Shown: positions 49,552-57,485, counted from the stretch's first letter. The stretch: 64,000 bases of DNA from CAZHWT01 sp964536215 (GCA_964536215.1 CAZHWT010000003.1:1-64000); one strand, 5' to 3'. Program-made: numbers and translations. Notes: generated by a model from the letters alone, not told the origin.

Positions 49552-49556
49552 AAGCG

Positions 49557-50132
49557 CTAGAAGTCTAGACTGACTACCTCGCCTAGTTGCGACATAGTCC
49601 GCACAGCGCTGTCCCATTCTTCTCGGAGGGCCAGCGTTCTGCAAGAATGAACCGATGGCAGCTGAACGTGCCCCGGCAAAGCCTCGAGAAGGATCAGATC
49701 CTGACCCAATAGATTGATGGGTGCAGGTTGCAGCCCCATACCTTGCTCCATAAGCTCATACCAGCGATATTCAGCCAGGTTGTCTTTGATACCTTTCCGG
49801 TAAAATGACAGGCCAAACCCGGGCACGATGGCAACCTGACCAACACCCCAGAGTTTGTTTTGGTAGACATAGAAATCCTGCAATCCAACTAGTTGAATAT
49901 TGGGGTCAAATGTCTGCCTAGCCACAACCGGATTGCGACTTTCCTCCTCCAGGCAAATCTCTACCTTCTTGCGCCAACGGCCGGTTATGCGAATACTACC
50001 ATCCAAGCCATGCGAAAACCAGGGAGCTTCCTCTAGTGCGGATAGCGAGTATCGTTTGACCGGTCTTTGCGGATCGACCAGCTTACATACCCCAGCCGAT
50101 AACTGGATAGGTTCGCCAGACAGGACGTCCAT
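49557..50132 (-). CDS. Unrecognised soluble protein, related to its upstream neighbour
   Basis: The 191-residue protein starts at ATG 50132 (MDVLSGEPIQLS), which follows AAAAAGGAGG; an upstream in-frame ATG at 50174 lacks a ribosome binding site. A central block (SIRITGRWRKKVEICLEE, then FDPNIQLVGLQDFYVYQNKL) parallels the neighbour's RTGRIRHRTRIILY and FDSVIPPVSIADQFFIRDHT. I infer that the two are tandem paralogues. No signal peptide or membrane segment. Function unknown. Confidence 0.65.
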   Translation of the reverse strand: MDVLSGEPIQLSAGVCKLVDPQRPVKRYSLSALEEAPWFSHGLDGSIRITGRWRKKVEICLEEESRNPVVARQTFDPNIQLVGLQDFYVYQNKLWGVGQVAIVPGFGLSFYRKGIKDNLAEYRWYELMEQGMGLQPAPINLLGQDLILLEALPGHVQLPSVHSCRTLALREEWDSAVRTMSQLGEVVSLDF

Positions 50133-50174
50133 GACTGCCTCCTTTTTGTACACACTGTTAGAGTGCGAGCTCAA

Positions 50175-50771
50175 CTAATCGAGGACTATTGACGGCGGCT
50201 CGACGCGGAATGGTGCCATAAGCTCCTCATACTCTGATCGGGTTATGAGAAGTCCAAGGGCGCTAGTACTGACCCCCAATCTGGTAGCCTGCTCATTGGA
50301 CATAATATGCAGGTTCCTTAGTTCAGGGAATACCCCTGTGCCCACTGGCATATCACCCATCTCCAAGAGCGCTTGAAGAGTATTCGTCCAATGTTGACTA
50401 GCTTGTGTGGGTGTCGTGCCCAACTGGGAGATTGTGACACCGACAGAGCTGAAGAGTAGTACCTTACGCCGCCACAAGGTGTGGTCGCGAATAAAAAACT
50501 GGTCTGCTATGCTAACGGGAGGGATTACCGAGTCAAAGACGGCCACAATATCTGGCTTTTCTGCCTGATATAGGATTATCCGTGTACGGTGGCGGATCCG
50601 GCCCGTTCGCTCTACACGGCCATTTTTACCACTTTGGATGCCGGCATCTCGCAACCACTCGTCGGCAGGTATCTGACTAAACGTGTGCTTAACGCCGAGG
50701 ACCTTCTTTATGGCCGGTGACAAATTAACCCTCTGGTCCACCACTGTCTCAGCCTGTTGTTCCACACTCAC
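50175..50771 (-). CDS. Unrecognised soluble protein, first of a tandem pair
   Basis: The 198-residue protein starts at GTG 50771, 8 nt after AAAGGAGAG. Residues ~50-125 contain the block shared with the next gene, and the C-terminal part is helical (EQATRLGVSTSALGLLITRS, possibly helix-turn-helix-like). It has no membrane segment. The two genes are 42 nt apart with separate ribosome binding sites and one shared terminator. Function unknown. Confidence 0.65.
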   Translation of the reverse strand: MSVEQQAETVVDQRVNLSPAIKKVLGVKHTFSQIPADEWLRDAGIQSGKNGRVERTGRIRHRTRIILYQAEKPDIVAVFDSVIPPVSIADQFFIRDHTLWRRKVLLFSSVGVTISQLGTTPTQASQHWTNTLQALLEMGDMPVGTGVFPELRNLHIMSNEQATRLGVSTSALGLLITRSEYEELMAPFRVEPPSIVLD

Positions 50772-50894
50772 GCCCGCTCTCCTTTATGTTTGATCAAGCT
50801 CTCCGGTTGAGATGCCAAGAGTATACATTTCGGACGCTCAAAATGCAAACTATGGGATTAATAGGGTTAACGAGAGAGTGAGCTGGTTACGGAG

Positions 50895-50926
50895 GTACGT
50901 ACACGTGTACGTACATGTGTACGTAC
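50895..50926. repeat. GTAC/ACGT palindrome after the gene at 50927
   Basis: GTACGTACACGTGTACGTAC is a perfect 20-bp palindrome and ATGTGTACGTAC extends it on one side. It directly abuts the minus-strand stop at 50927, as the 44-bp palindrome at 16137 lies after the protease gene. Confidence 0.8.
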
Positions 50927-51595
50927 TTATTCCTCTGGACGGAAGAGGCGATAGAGGGGGCGGGCGAAGACAGCGACCAAAATGGCAGCGGTGGCCAGAC
51001 TGCCAAAACCAAAGCCTTTGGCTTTGACTGAGGCTATGGCCGTATTGGAGGTTGATTCCATTGGCGAAGTTGGCACGGCGGTGGGAGAGGGCGGCGGTGA
51101 CGATGGTGTGGTTGGTGGAGGCGTAGCTTGAGCGGCTAGCGTGGTAGCCGTGGGTAGTGGCGTAGCCGCTAGAGATGGCTGCGGCACTTTGGTTGGCTCT
51201 GGAGTGGGCTCGGTTTGGGTTACCTGAATGGCTTTATTAGTTAAATCCGGCATGGTATAGCCTTTGTCGACGGTAATACCTTTGGCAACCTGAGCTTTTT
51301 CTTGATCAGTAGGTAGGCGCCCTAATAAAGTTCGAAAAATAGTGTCTATATCTTTGGCTAATTTAGCTTGAAGGGCAACTTGAGCCTGATCGTAAGAATC
51401 AAACACCTTTTTGCCAACCCGCCAAACCTTTGAGGCAGCGGTAGGCGTAGGGGTGGGCGTAGATTTTGACCTAACCTTATCGCAATGGGAAATAAACGGT
51501 AGGCAGTTTAGTATTCCAGCTGATACAGTTGGTGGATGCATAAGTACCGCACCAACAATGGCTCCGCCAATACACGTACGAGAAAACTTAGACAT
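50927..51595 (-). CDS. Secreted Pro/Thr-rich protein with C-terminal membrane anchor
   Basis: The 222-residue protein has a signal peptide (residues ~1-27, GGAIVGAVLMHPPTVSAG). A small domain with two cysteines (LNCLPFISHC) comes next, then a helical region (SYDQAQVALQAKLAKDID). A long Pro/Thr/Ser stalk (~130-185) and one membrane helix (SLATAAILVAVFARPLYRLF) follow. It resembles the stalk protein at 42387 in plan. ATG 51595 was taken over ATG 51601 because TATAGT ends 9 nt before it; neither has a ribosome binding site. Confidence 0.7.
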   Translation of the reverse strand: MSKFSRTCIGGAIVGAVLMHPPTVSAGILNCLPFISHCDKVRSKSTPTPTPTAASKVWRVGKKVFDSYDQAQVALQAKLAKDIDTIFRTLLGRLPTDQEKAQVAKGITVDKGYTMPDLTNKAIQVTQTEPTPEPTKVPQPSLAATPLPTATTLAAQATPPPTTPSSPPPSPTAVPTSPMESTSNTAIASVKAKGFGFGSLATAAILVAVFARPLYRLFRPEE

Positions 51596-51664
51596 GACCA
51601 TATCACTATATCATGCAATGATGAATACGGCAGCTTGGAAGATTGATGATGAGGGTATGGTTCG

Positions 51665-51695
51665 TCGTTTACTCCGATAAAATCGGGGTTTATAG
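51665..51695. repeat. Palindromic repeat family A, copy 3
   Basis: TCGTTTACTCCGATA and AATCGGGGTTTATAG match the copies at 27089 and 40285. An 8-bp array follows 19 bp later. Confidence 0.7.
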
Positions 51696-51713
51696 TTCCT
51701 GGTTTATAGTTTG

Positions 51714-51744
51714 ACTAATCACGAATAGACGAACTGACGAATAA
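51714..51744. repeat. 8-bp period array
   Basis: ACTAATC, ACGAATAG, ACGAACTG and ACGAATAA are in tandem between the genes at 50927 and 51776. Minus-strand cores read TTCGT. Confidence 0.7.
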
Positions 51745-51775
51745 TTATGTAAGCTTAGCCTCGTGGTTTTACGTT

Positions 51776-53119
51776 TTAAAATTTGAGCTTTTTGCTCTGT
51801 TTGAATGAGTAAAGCGGTTGGGCAATGATTTGCTTAAATTGGGCATAACTGCGGTCAAAGGTGATTTGCTTACTCCACTGCCAAGCAGCCTGGCGCATGG
51901 CTTGGTATTGGCTGGGGTGATTGAATAGCCAGACAATCTGCTCAGCCATGGCCTCGGGGGTAGTAGCTACAGTAAGTAAACCCGTCTGCTGGTGGCGGAC
52001 GCTGTCGCGCAACCCATCGGCGTTGTAGGCGATGGCTGGAGTGCCTTGGCTGTTAGCTTCGGTAACAATTAAGCCCCAGCCTTCTTTAAGGCTGGCCACA
52101 CAAATAACATGACAGTCGCGCATGAGCTGCAGTTTCTGATTCTCGCTAACCCGGCCATGATAGACGATGTCAGCAGAGTTGGGCGATGTTTTTAGTGAGC
52201 GAACTACTTGCTGACCATAGGCATCATCGGCCGCGCCCGCCACTTCTAAACGCAGGCTGGGAATAGAAAGTTTGGCAATTTCAAAGGCTTTGACTATTTG
52301 ATCTGGTTGTTTCATTTTGCGCAGACTGCCCAGCAATAACAGGGTTGGTTGGTGAGTAGCAGGTTCCGCTCCTGGCGGGGCGGACAAGGGTGAGTGGTGG
52401 GTAGTTTTGATATTTTTGCTGCCTTGCACTCTTGCTGCCTTGCTGCCTATATTTTTATCTCTGGACGCTTGAAACTGGACGCTGGACGCTTCTTGCCAAG
52501 CTTTAGCTGTCAAGACTTTCACCGGCTCGAGTTCAATTCCTTCGGAGATAATATGAATGTCTGAGGGCGAAAAGCCGAACTTAATAAGGTCATCCTTGGT
52601 GGATTGAGAAATGGTGATGACGGGCTGGCGGTACAAGAGCTTGAGGTAGAGCGGTTCAAGCAGAAAGCCAAGCCAGCTAAACGGAAAGCGCATTTGATGA
52701 AGCCAAATCTCCCGGCAAAGCATATGAGCGAATAGCAGATGTGGCTGTTTGACATACCACTTGGCTAGAAAGGGGATGGTATTCATTTCATCAACAACTA
52801 TATCCGGCCAGTTGAGTAGGTGTTGTCGATAGTAGCGAAAAGCCTGCCAATAGACGGTCAGGCGGTTACCGCGACGAATAATGCGATAGCCGTGAAGTGA
52901 CTGCTCGGGACCAGAACCTTGATACCGAGCCGTTAATAGCATAACTTCCCAGCCATCGGCAGCCAGACGGGTTAATAGTTGATCGGTAACCACTTCAGCG
53001 CCGCCGGCTAGGGGATGGTGGCGGTCTTTCCAGGATAGCCACAACAAGCGCTTGGGCTTGGTGGCGGGTGGTGAGTTCCGACCTTGGCGGGGCGAATAGG
53101 GGTGGGTGGTGGGTGGCAT
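51776..53119 (-). CDS. GT4 family glycosyltransferase with repeat-derived insertion
   Basis: The 447-residue enzyme has the GT-B fold: an N-terminal domain with PLAGGAEVVTDQLLTRLAADG, and a C-terminal domain starting TLLLLGSLRKMKQPDQIVKA with the E-x7-E donor site in SLKEGWGLIVTEANSQGTPA. It transfers a sugar to a surface glycan or lipid precursor. About 45 residues near 207-250 (AARVQGSKNIKTTHHSPLSA among them) break the usual short linker between the domains. This stretch is encoded by an 8-bp array and a 42-bp repeat. A second copy of that 42-bp repeat codes the first residues (MPPTTHPYSPRQGRN), so the original start was probably nearer KRLLWLSW. There is no ribosome binding site. Confidence 0.85.
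   Translation of the reverse strand: MPPTTHPYSPRQGRNSPPATKPKRLLWLSWKDRHHPLAGGAEVVTDQLLTRLAADGWEVMLLTARYQGSGPEQSLHGYRIIRRGNRLTVYWQAFRYYRQHLLNWPDIVVDEMNTIPFLAKWYVKQPHLLFAHMLCREIWLHQMRFPFSWLGFLLEPLYLKLLYRQPVITISQSTKDDLIKFGFSPSDIHIISEGIELEPVKVLTAKAWQEASSVQFQASRDKNIGSKAARVQGSKNIKTTHHSPLSAPPGAEPATHQPTLLLLGSLRKMKQPDQIVKAFEIAKLSIPSLRLEVAGAADDAYGQQVVRSLKTSPNSADIVYHGRVSENQKLQLMRDCHVICVASLKEGWGLIVTEANSQGTPAIAYNADGLRDSVRHQQTGLLTVATTPEAMAEQIVWLFNHPSQYQAMRQAAWQWSKQITFDRSYAQFKQIIAQPLYSFKQSKKLKF
52363..52404. repeat. 42-bp repeat inside the GT4 gene, copy 1
   Basis: GTTCCGCTCCTGGCGGGGCG to GTGGTGGGTAG matches 53075-53116 with about 8 mismatches. Its core is like the family B palindrome. It is translated in frame. 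Confidence 0.65.
52412..52451. repeat. 8-bp period array inside the GT4 gene
   Basis: Units ATTTTTGC, TGCCTTGC, ACTCTTGC, TGCCTTGC and TGCCTATA are in tandem, followed by a degenerate 7-bp repeat (CTGGACG units, 52479-52496). It is read in frame as part of the interdomain insertion of the GT4 enzyme. Confidence 0.8.
53075..53116. repeat. 42-bp repeat at the GT4 gene start, copy 2
   Basis: GTTCCGACCTTGGCGGGGCG to GTGGTGGGTGG. It supplies the start codon and the first ~15 codons of the GT4 gene. Confidence 0.65.
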
Positions 53120-53156
53120 AGGGTGGTTATGGGTTGAAGGTTTTAGATTCTAGACC

Positions 53157-53174
53157 TGTCCGCCTCTGGCGGAT
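53157..53174. repeat. Palindromic repeat family B, copy 3
   Basis: CTGTCCGCCTCTGGCGGA differs from the 27241 copy by one base in the loop. It lies between two glycosyltransferase genes. Confidence 0.75.
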
Positions 53175-53175
53175 T

Positions 53176-54132
53176 CTATTTTCTATTTTCTAGATTAATT
53201 GTCCTTCGGACAACGTACAGTGGTCGGTTGGCGGTTTCGGTGTGGATTTGGCCAATATAGAGGGCCATCAGGCCGAGGCAGAAGAGGACCTGACCGATAA
53301 AAAACATGGTAAATACGCCAAGAGTAGCTGAACCAGTAATATTAAGGTCCCAGGGGTCGTGAAAGACATATTTTTCAAACAGGATAAAGATACCGAGCGG
53401 CAGAGCAACAATGGTGGTAATGACGCCCAGATACATGGCAAAGCGGAGCGGGAACAAGCTGTGAGCAATAAAGGAGGATAGAGCTAATTGGAATAACTTA
53501 AAGTGGGTATAACCTGGGACGCCGGCATGACGAGCCCTGGCGTCGTAGTCGACATAGGCTTGCTTAAAACCTAGCCAGTCCAATAGTCCCCGCGTCATGC
53601 GATTGTGCTCGGAGAATTGTTTGTAGGTCTCTAAAACATAGCGGTTAATCAGACGAAAGTCAGTGGCGTGGGGAGTGATGCGGGTTTCGCTAAGCATGTT
53701 GAGCAGGCGATAAAAAATACGTGAACCCTGCTTTTTAATCACGCCTTCGTTTTTATTGCTGCGACGAATGCCAACTACCACGTCAGCACCCTGCTGCCAT
53801 TTGTCGACAAATTCGGGGATTAGTTCCAGGGGATGCTGCAGGTCGGCGTCGACCATCATGGCCGCATCCCCAGTGGCTAAATGCAAACCAGCAGTAGTAG
53901 CCGCTTCCTTGCCAAAGTTGCGGGATAGCTCGATTACTTTAACCCGAGCATCTTTAGCGGCCAATGCTTCGATAATCTCTTGAGTCTGGTCACGGCTTCC
54001 GTCGTTAATAAAAATGATCTCCAGGGTGTACTTTTTTAGCCGTGATTGCCAAACTTTGGTGATGGCTGTGTAAAAGAGTGGCAAATTGTCTTGCTCATTG
54101 TAAGCGGGGACGATGACGGAAATTGTTTTCAT
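53176..54132 (-). CDS. GT2 glycosyltransferase of the dolichyl/undecaprenyl-phosphate sugar type
   Basis: The 318-residue enzyme begins ISVIVPAYNEQDNLPLFYTA, carries the metal site in MMVDADLQHPLELIPEF and the R-x-D-F-R-like block ATDFRLINRYV. Two C-terminal membrane helices follow (YLGVITTIVALPLGIFILF and LGVFTMFFIGQVLFCLGLMA). This is the GtrB/DPM1/ArnC plan, which makes polyprenyl-phosphate sugars used outside the membrane by GT-C enzymes such as those at 40523 and 44363. AGGAGGA precedes ATG 54132. Confidence 0.92.
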   Translation of the reverse strand: MKTISVIVPAYNEQDNLPLFYTAITKVWQSRLKKYTLEIIFINDGSRDQTQEIIEALAAKDARVKVIELSRNFGKEAATTAGLHLATGDAAMMVDADLQHPLELIPEFVDKWQQGADVVVGIRRSNKNEGVIKKQGSRIFYRLLNMLSETRITPHATDFRLINRYVLETYKQFSEHNRMTRGLLDWLGFKQAYVDYDARARHAGVPGYTHFKLFQLALSSFIAHSLFPLRFAMYLGVITTIVALPLGIFILFEKYVFHDPWDLNITGSATLGVFTMFFIGQVLFCLGLMALYIGQIHTETANRPLYVVRRTINLENRK

Positions 54133-54145
54133 GATTTATCCTCCT

Positions 54146-54169
54146 GCGAATACTCGAATGTACGAATAA
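54146..54169. repeat. Short 8-bp period array
   Basis: GCGAATAC, TCGAATGT and ACGAATAA lie just upstream of the ribosome binding site of the GT2 gene at 54132. Confidence 0.6.
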
Positions 54170-54273
54170 ATGTTGTTTTTGTGTCCTTAATTCTGGATTC
54201 CTAGTTCATAAATCCGCTTCTCACTCTAAAAACAATACAGCGATAAACCCCACCTCTCCTCCCTCTTCAACCT

Positions 54274-55566
54274 TTAACCTTTAACCTCTTCCAGGCTAAT
54301 AGGCTTGGAGCCGTGGGGGTATTTTAGGTAGCAGATGGCTAGGGCGGCGACTAAGAGCCAAGCGGCGATGGTATAGGTGTAGGTGAGCGCATCGATAGAG
54401 TTGTGCCAGATGCTGAGAGCGGCTAATAGCAATAGAACGCCTGCGGCAGCTATCCAAAGAAACTGCTTGTGGTGGATGGCCACAAAATATTGGACAAAAA
54501 CAGTAGCGACGGTTATGCCCAGCATAGCCAAGCTGTACCAGCCTAAGACTGGAGCAATCGCCAAGTATTGCGCGCCGACCAGTAGGGATACAGCTAACTC
54601 AGGCAAGAGCCAGAAAAGGAGCAAGAACGGGAAAGATAAGATGGTCACGCCAAGGAGGGAAATACGTAGGAGTCGACCACGGTAGGCTAGACTGTTATTG
54701 TTGGTGCCGGCAATGAGGGGCAGCATGACCGTTAGCAAGGCCAAGGCGCCATAATTAATGGTGCGACCCATGACCGACAAGCCAGAGTACAAGCCCGCCT
54801 CATGTTCGGAGAGAAAATATTTGGCAATCAGAATGTCGCCATTGGTCATGGCGGCCAAGCAGAGGGAAGCGATGAGGACGGGCACGCCGGTAGCGACGAG
54901 TTCGGGCCACCAGGATTTGACCGTAGTATCTGGCGAAAGCAGTAGCCGGCGAGCCAACCACCAACCAGCGGCCACGGTTATAACTATGCTGAGCCACAAT
55001 CCCGCCATCACGCCCGCCACAGCATAGCCGGCCCAAACTAGCCCCACCGCAAAAATAATTTTAGCCAGAGTCGAGCCAACTAATAATAGACTGTTGCGGC
55101 CAAAGACTTGCAGACCTTGAAGGAGGCCGGTATTGAGCGAGCCAATCAGAGATATGGGCAAGCAGGCGGCAAAAATAATTACTGGTAATAGGCCAGCTTT
55201 GAGAGCGGCGGCTATAAATGGGCTAAGGGCGACCATGACAGCGCAAAATATGGCTCCTACGAGCCAGATTTTGGATAACAACCACTGGTATAGCGCGGCA
55301 ATATGAGCAGGATTGCCGTTAGACTGGGCATGGGCAGCAAAGCGGGAGACGTAGGTAGTAATGGTGGTGGCAGGAACGGTTAGGATGGTAAAAAGGCTAA
55401 ATAGTGAGGCTACCGCACCGAAATCGGCCGGCGTGAGCATACGACTCATGGCCAGGTTAAAGATATAATTAAGCACGTTAACCACGCCAGATCCGCTCAG
55501 CACCAACATGGATGAGGCTAGGAAGGTTTTGTACGGTTGTACTAGTTGTATAAGATTTCTATACAT
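54274..55566 (-). CDS. Polysaccharide flippase (Wzx/MATE-like membrane protein)
   Basis: The 430-residue protein has 12 to 14 membrane segments and the N-terminal pattern of O-antigen/teichoic flippases (NYIFNLAMSRMLTPADFGAV, with F-G-x-x-x). Such proteins move lipid-linked glycan units to the outer face. ATG 55566 was chosen; TATACA ends 6 nt before it and TATACT 11 nt before it, and no ribosome binding site is present. The 3' end falls in a 7-bp repeat (TTTAACC units) near 54258-54290. It lies upstream of the GT2 and GT4 genes on the same strand. Confidence 0.88.
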   Translation of the reverse strand: MYRNLIQLVQPYKTFLASSMLVLSGSGVVNVLNYIFNLAMSRMLTPADFGAVASLFSLFTILTVPATTITTYVSRFAAHAQSNGNPAHIAALYQWLLSKIWLVGAIFCAVMVALSPFIAAALKAGLLPVIIFAACLPISLIGSLNTGLLQGLQVFGRNSLLLVGSTLAKIIFAVGLVWAGYAVAGVMAGLWLSIVITVAAGWWLARRLLLSPDTTVKSWWPELVATGVPVLIASLCLAAMTNGDILIAKYFLSEHEAGLYSGLSVMGRTINYGALALLTVMLPLIAGTNNNSLAYRGRLLRISLLGVTILSFPFLLLFWLLPELAVSLLVGAQYLAIAPVLGWYSLAMLGITVATVFVQYFVAIHHKQFLWIAAAGVLLLLAALSIWHNSIDALTYTYTIAAWLLVAALAICYLKYPHGSKPISLEEVKG

Positions 55567-55784
55567 CAATGTTGTATAGTATACAATTTAAGCGATGCTG
55601 GCAACCCGACGGACAGGCGGCTCATTCCTAAAGCTTCTACACCACTCCCAATAACCAACTCGTCTACTACAGATCGCCTATGTAATCAAACATCCACTCA
55701 GCTTACCCTGAGCTGCTACTAGCCAATACTGATGTTACGTTGGTATTCACTGTTTTTTCTTCACTATAAGATTACCGTTGCAAT

Positions 55785-55800
55785 GTACTTTTTTTAGTAC
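55785..55800. promoter_or_regulatory. GTAC-T7-AGTAC palindrome upstream of the synthase gene
   Basis: GTACTTTTTTTAGTAC lies 195 nt before the synthase gene at 55996. A similar AGTAC-A6-GTA motif lies upstream of the deacetylase gene (61020-61035, minus strand). It may be a common operator. The 430-bp spacer here holds no gene. Confidence 0.3.
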
Positions 55801-55898
55801 TTGTTGCTATCGGAGTTAGTTATACAAGTGTTGTAACGTGTTGGTATAGCACAAATCCTATAGTGCCACTTTTTGCTTTTGCAACAGTAATTTCTATA

Positions 55899-55936
55899 TG
55901 CTACTATTTTTAGTAGCATACGAAGTACGTCGTACT
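55899..55936. promoter_or_regulatory. Tandem palindromes upstream of the synthase gene
   Basis: TGCTACTA/TAGTAGCA with a TTTT loop (55899-55918) is followed by AGTACG-T-CGTACT (55924-55936), 60 nt before the start codon. They could be operators or a terminator plus operator; no promoter was assigned with confidence. Confidence 0.35.
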
Positions 55937-55995
55937 GGACACTAACAATCGTATGCAGGCGCTGTTGTACCTTAACAACCAACAAGGAGAACACC

Positions 55996-57171
55996 ATGTC
56001 ACCCGATCTGCTGAAAAGGCCAATCAATGGCAACGTACAGCAACCATACGTTATTATGTTGGTTCCGGCCTGCAACGAGGAGCGGCACATCTACGACACC
56101 CTGGAATCGCTCAACCGTCAAACGCGTCGGCCCGACGAAACGATTGTTATCATAAACAACTCGCACGACCGAACCGCCGCTATTGCATCGGCCATGCAAC
56201 CCGACTTCCCTGGATTGAAAGTTCTCACTATGACCGAGAACAAGCACAAAAAATCCGGAGCCCTCAACTTTGCGCTTCGCGACATTTCACTTGATGACAC
56301 AGTAATCATTGGTGAAATGGACGCCGACACCAAAGTGTCTTTGAATATTATCGAGGAAGCTCTCCGAGAGTTTTCCAATAACTCACAGTTGGGAGGATTG
56401 TGCTCTCGATGCGGGGTTAAGCCGTTTCACGAGTGCGGAGAACGACCACCTGATGCAGTGCCAACCAAATGGGAGTACCTGGTATGGTTGGCTCAAGCAT
56501 TTGAGTACGGCTTTACTGATGCTACGCGGGCTACTAAGTCCGGCAGGGTAAAGGTAATGGCCGGCGCCTTCACTCTGTACAGAGCACAAGCACTACGGCA
56601 AGTGGCATTGCGTCGGCAGACTAACGGCGATCCAATAGTGTTCGACCCGGCATCTGAGGTTGAGGACTACACCCTGACTCTCGATGTCAGGGCAGCCGGA
56701 TACTTGTGTCTGGCGGGTCAGCATATGTGGGCAGAAACAGACGTGCCAATCCGACTGTTTGGTCGTGGTGGCCTGTTTGCCCAACGACTACGCTGGTACC
56801 GTGGCTCCACAACAGAAATTATCCACCGACGCTTGGCGCCCGAAATCCGTCATGACGTCGGCTGGGAGCTGGTCCAACTGTTTGGCAGCCTGTGCAAGTT
56901 TGCCGCGTTTATCGCTATCCCGTTGCTATTGTTATTTAGCCCGGGCATTTCGTTCGACTGGAGCAAGTTCTCAACCATCATGCTGGCTGGTATGGTATTT
57001 CTAACTTGGGCCCTGTATGTGCCCGATCTTAAATACCTCCGCCACATCCCCAAACTTACCCGACTGTTGTCCCTGACCATCATTCCTACGCTGCTGTATG
57101 GTTTCTGGGATGACATTATTTACTATATTTCCTACTACCACGCTATAACCAATCGTCGAGGGCGGTGGTAG
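55996..57171 (+). CDS. Processive GT2 polysaccharide synthase (PgaC/hyaluronan-synthase-like)
   Basis: The 391-residue enzyme has the GT2 motifs of polymerising synthases: VPACNEERHIYDTLESLN, the DAD in IIGEMDADTKVS, the acceptor motif SEVEDYTLTLD and the Q-x-x-R-W signature in AQRLRWYRGS. Two to three C-terminal membrane segments follow (FAAFIAIPLLLLFSPGI, IMLAGMVFLTWALYV, LLSLTIIPTLLYGFW). Relatives polymerise GlcNAc (PgaC/IcaA), chitin oligomers or hyaluronan and extrude the chain. The deacetylase at 58124 supports a poly-GlcNAc type product, by inference. ATG 55996 follows AAGGAGAA. Confidence 0.88.
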   Translation: MSPDLLKRPINGNVQQPYVIMLVPACNEERHIYDTLESLNRQTRRPDETIVIINNSHDRTAAIASAMQPDFPGLKVLTMTENKHKKSGALNFALRDISLDDTVIIGEMDADTKVSLNIIEEALREFSNNSQLGGLCSRCGVKPFHECGERPPDAVPTKWEYLVWLAQAFEYGFTDATRATKSGRVKVMAGAFTLYRAQALRQVALRRQTNGDPIVFDPASEVEDYTLTLDVRAAGYLCLAGQHMWAETDVPIRLFGRGGLFAQRLRWYRGSTTEIIHRRLAPEIRHDVGWELVQLFGSLCKFAAFIAIPLLLLFSPGISFDWSKFSTIMLAGMVFLTWALYVPDLKYLRHIPKLTRLLSLTIIPTLLYGFWDDIIYYISYYHAITNRRGRW

Positions 57172-57485
57172 AACGTCACTTCAGGGCACAGTCTGGCAAA
57201 GTCTATTTACTGCAGTGCCAATCGGTCCTCCTCACAGGATCGTCAGGTTGAGCAGTAGACGACTATATTCACCTGTAGCACTGGGACAGAAGATCAGTAC
57301 ACTTCTGTCCCCGGTCTCGGGCAGGGATAAGGAATAGGTTAGGAAGTTGTAGCCATATAACAGCTAAGTGATTGGAGTTAGTGTGAAATTGAAGGCAAAA
57401 ATGATCTGGCTATCTACACTTGTCTCAGTAATATTGATATTTTAGGCTCCAACTAAAACCGCTTAAAACTTAAATCTACTGGTTG

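Noticed and set aside
55794..56090. Minus-strand ORF overlapping the synthase start
   Set aside because: Unusual composition, no ribosome binding site, and it overlaps palindromes and the start of a clear gene.
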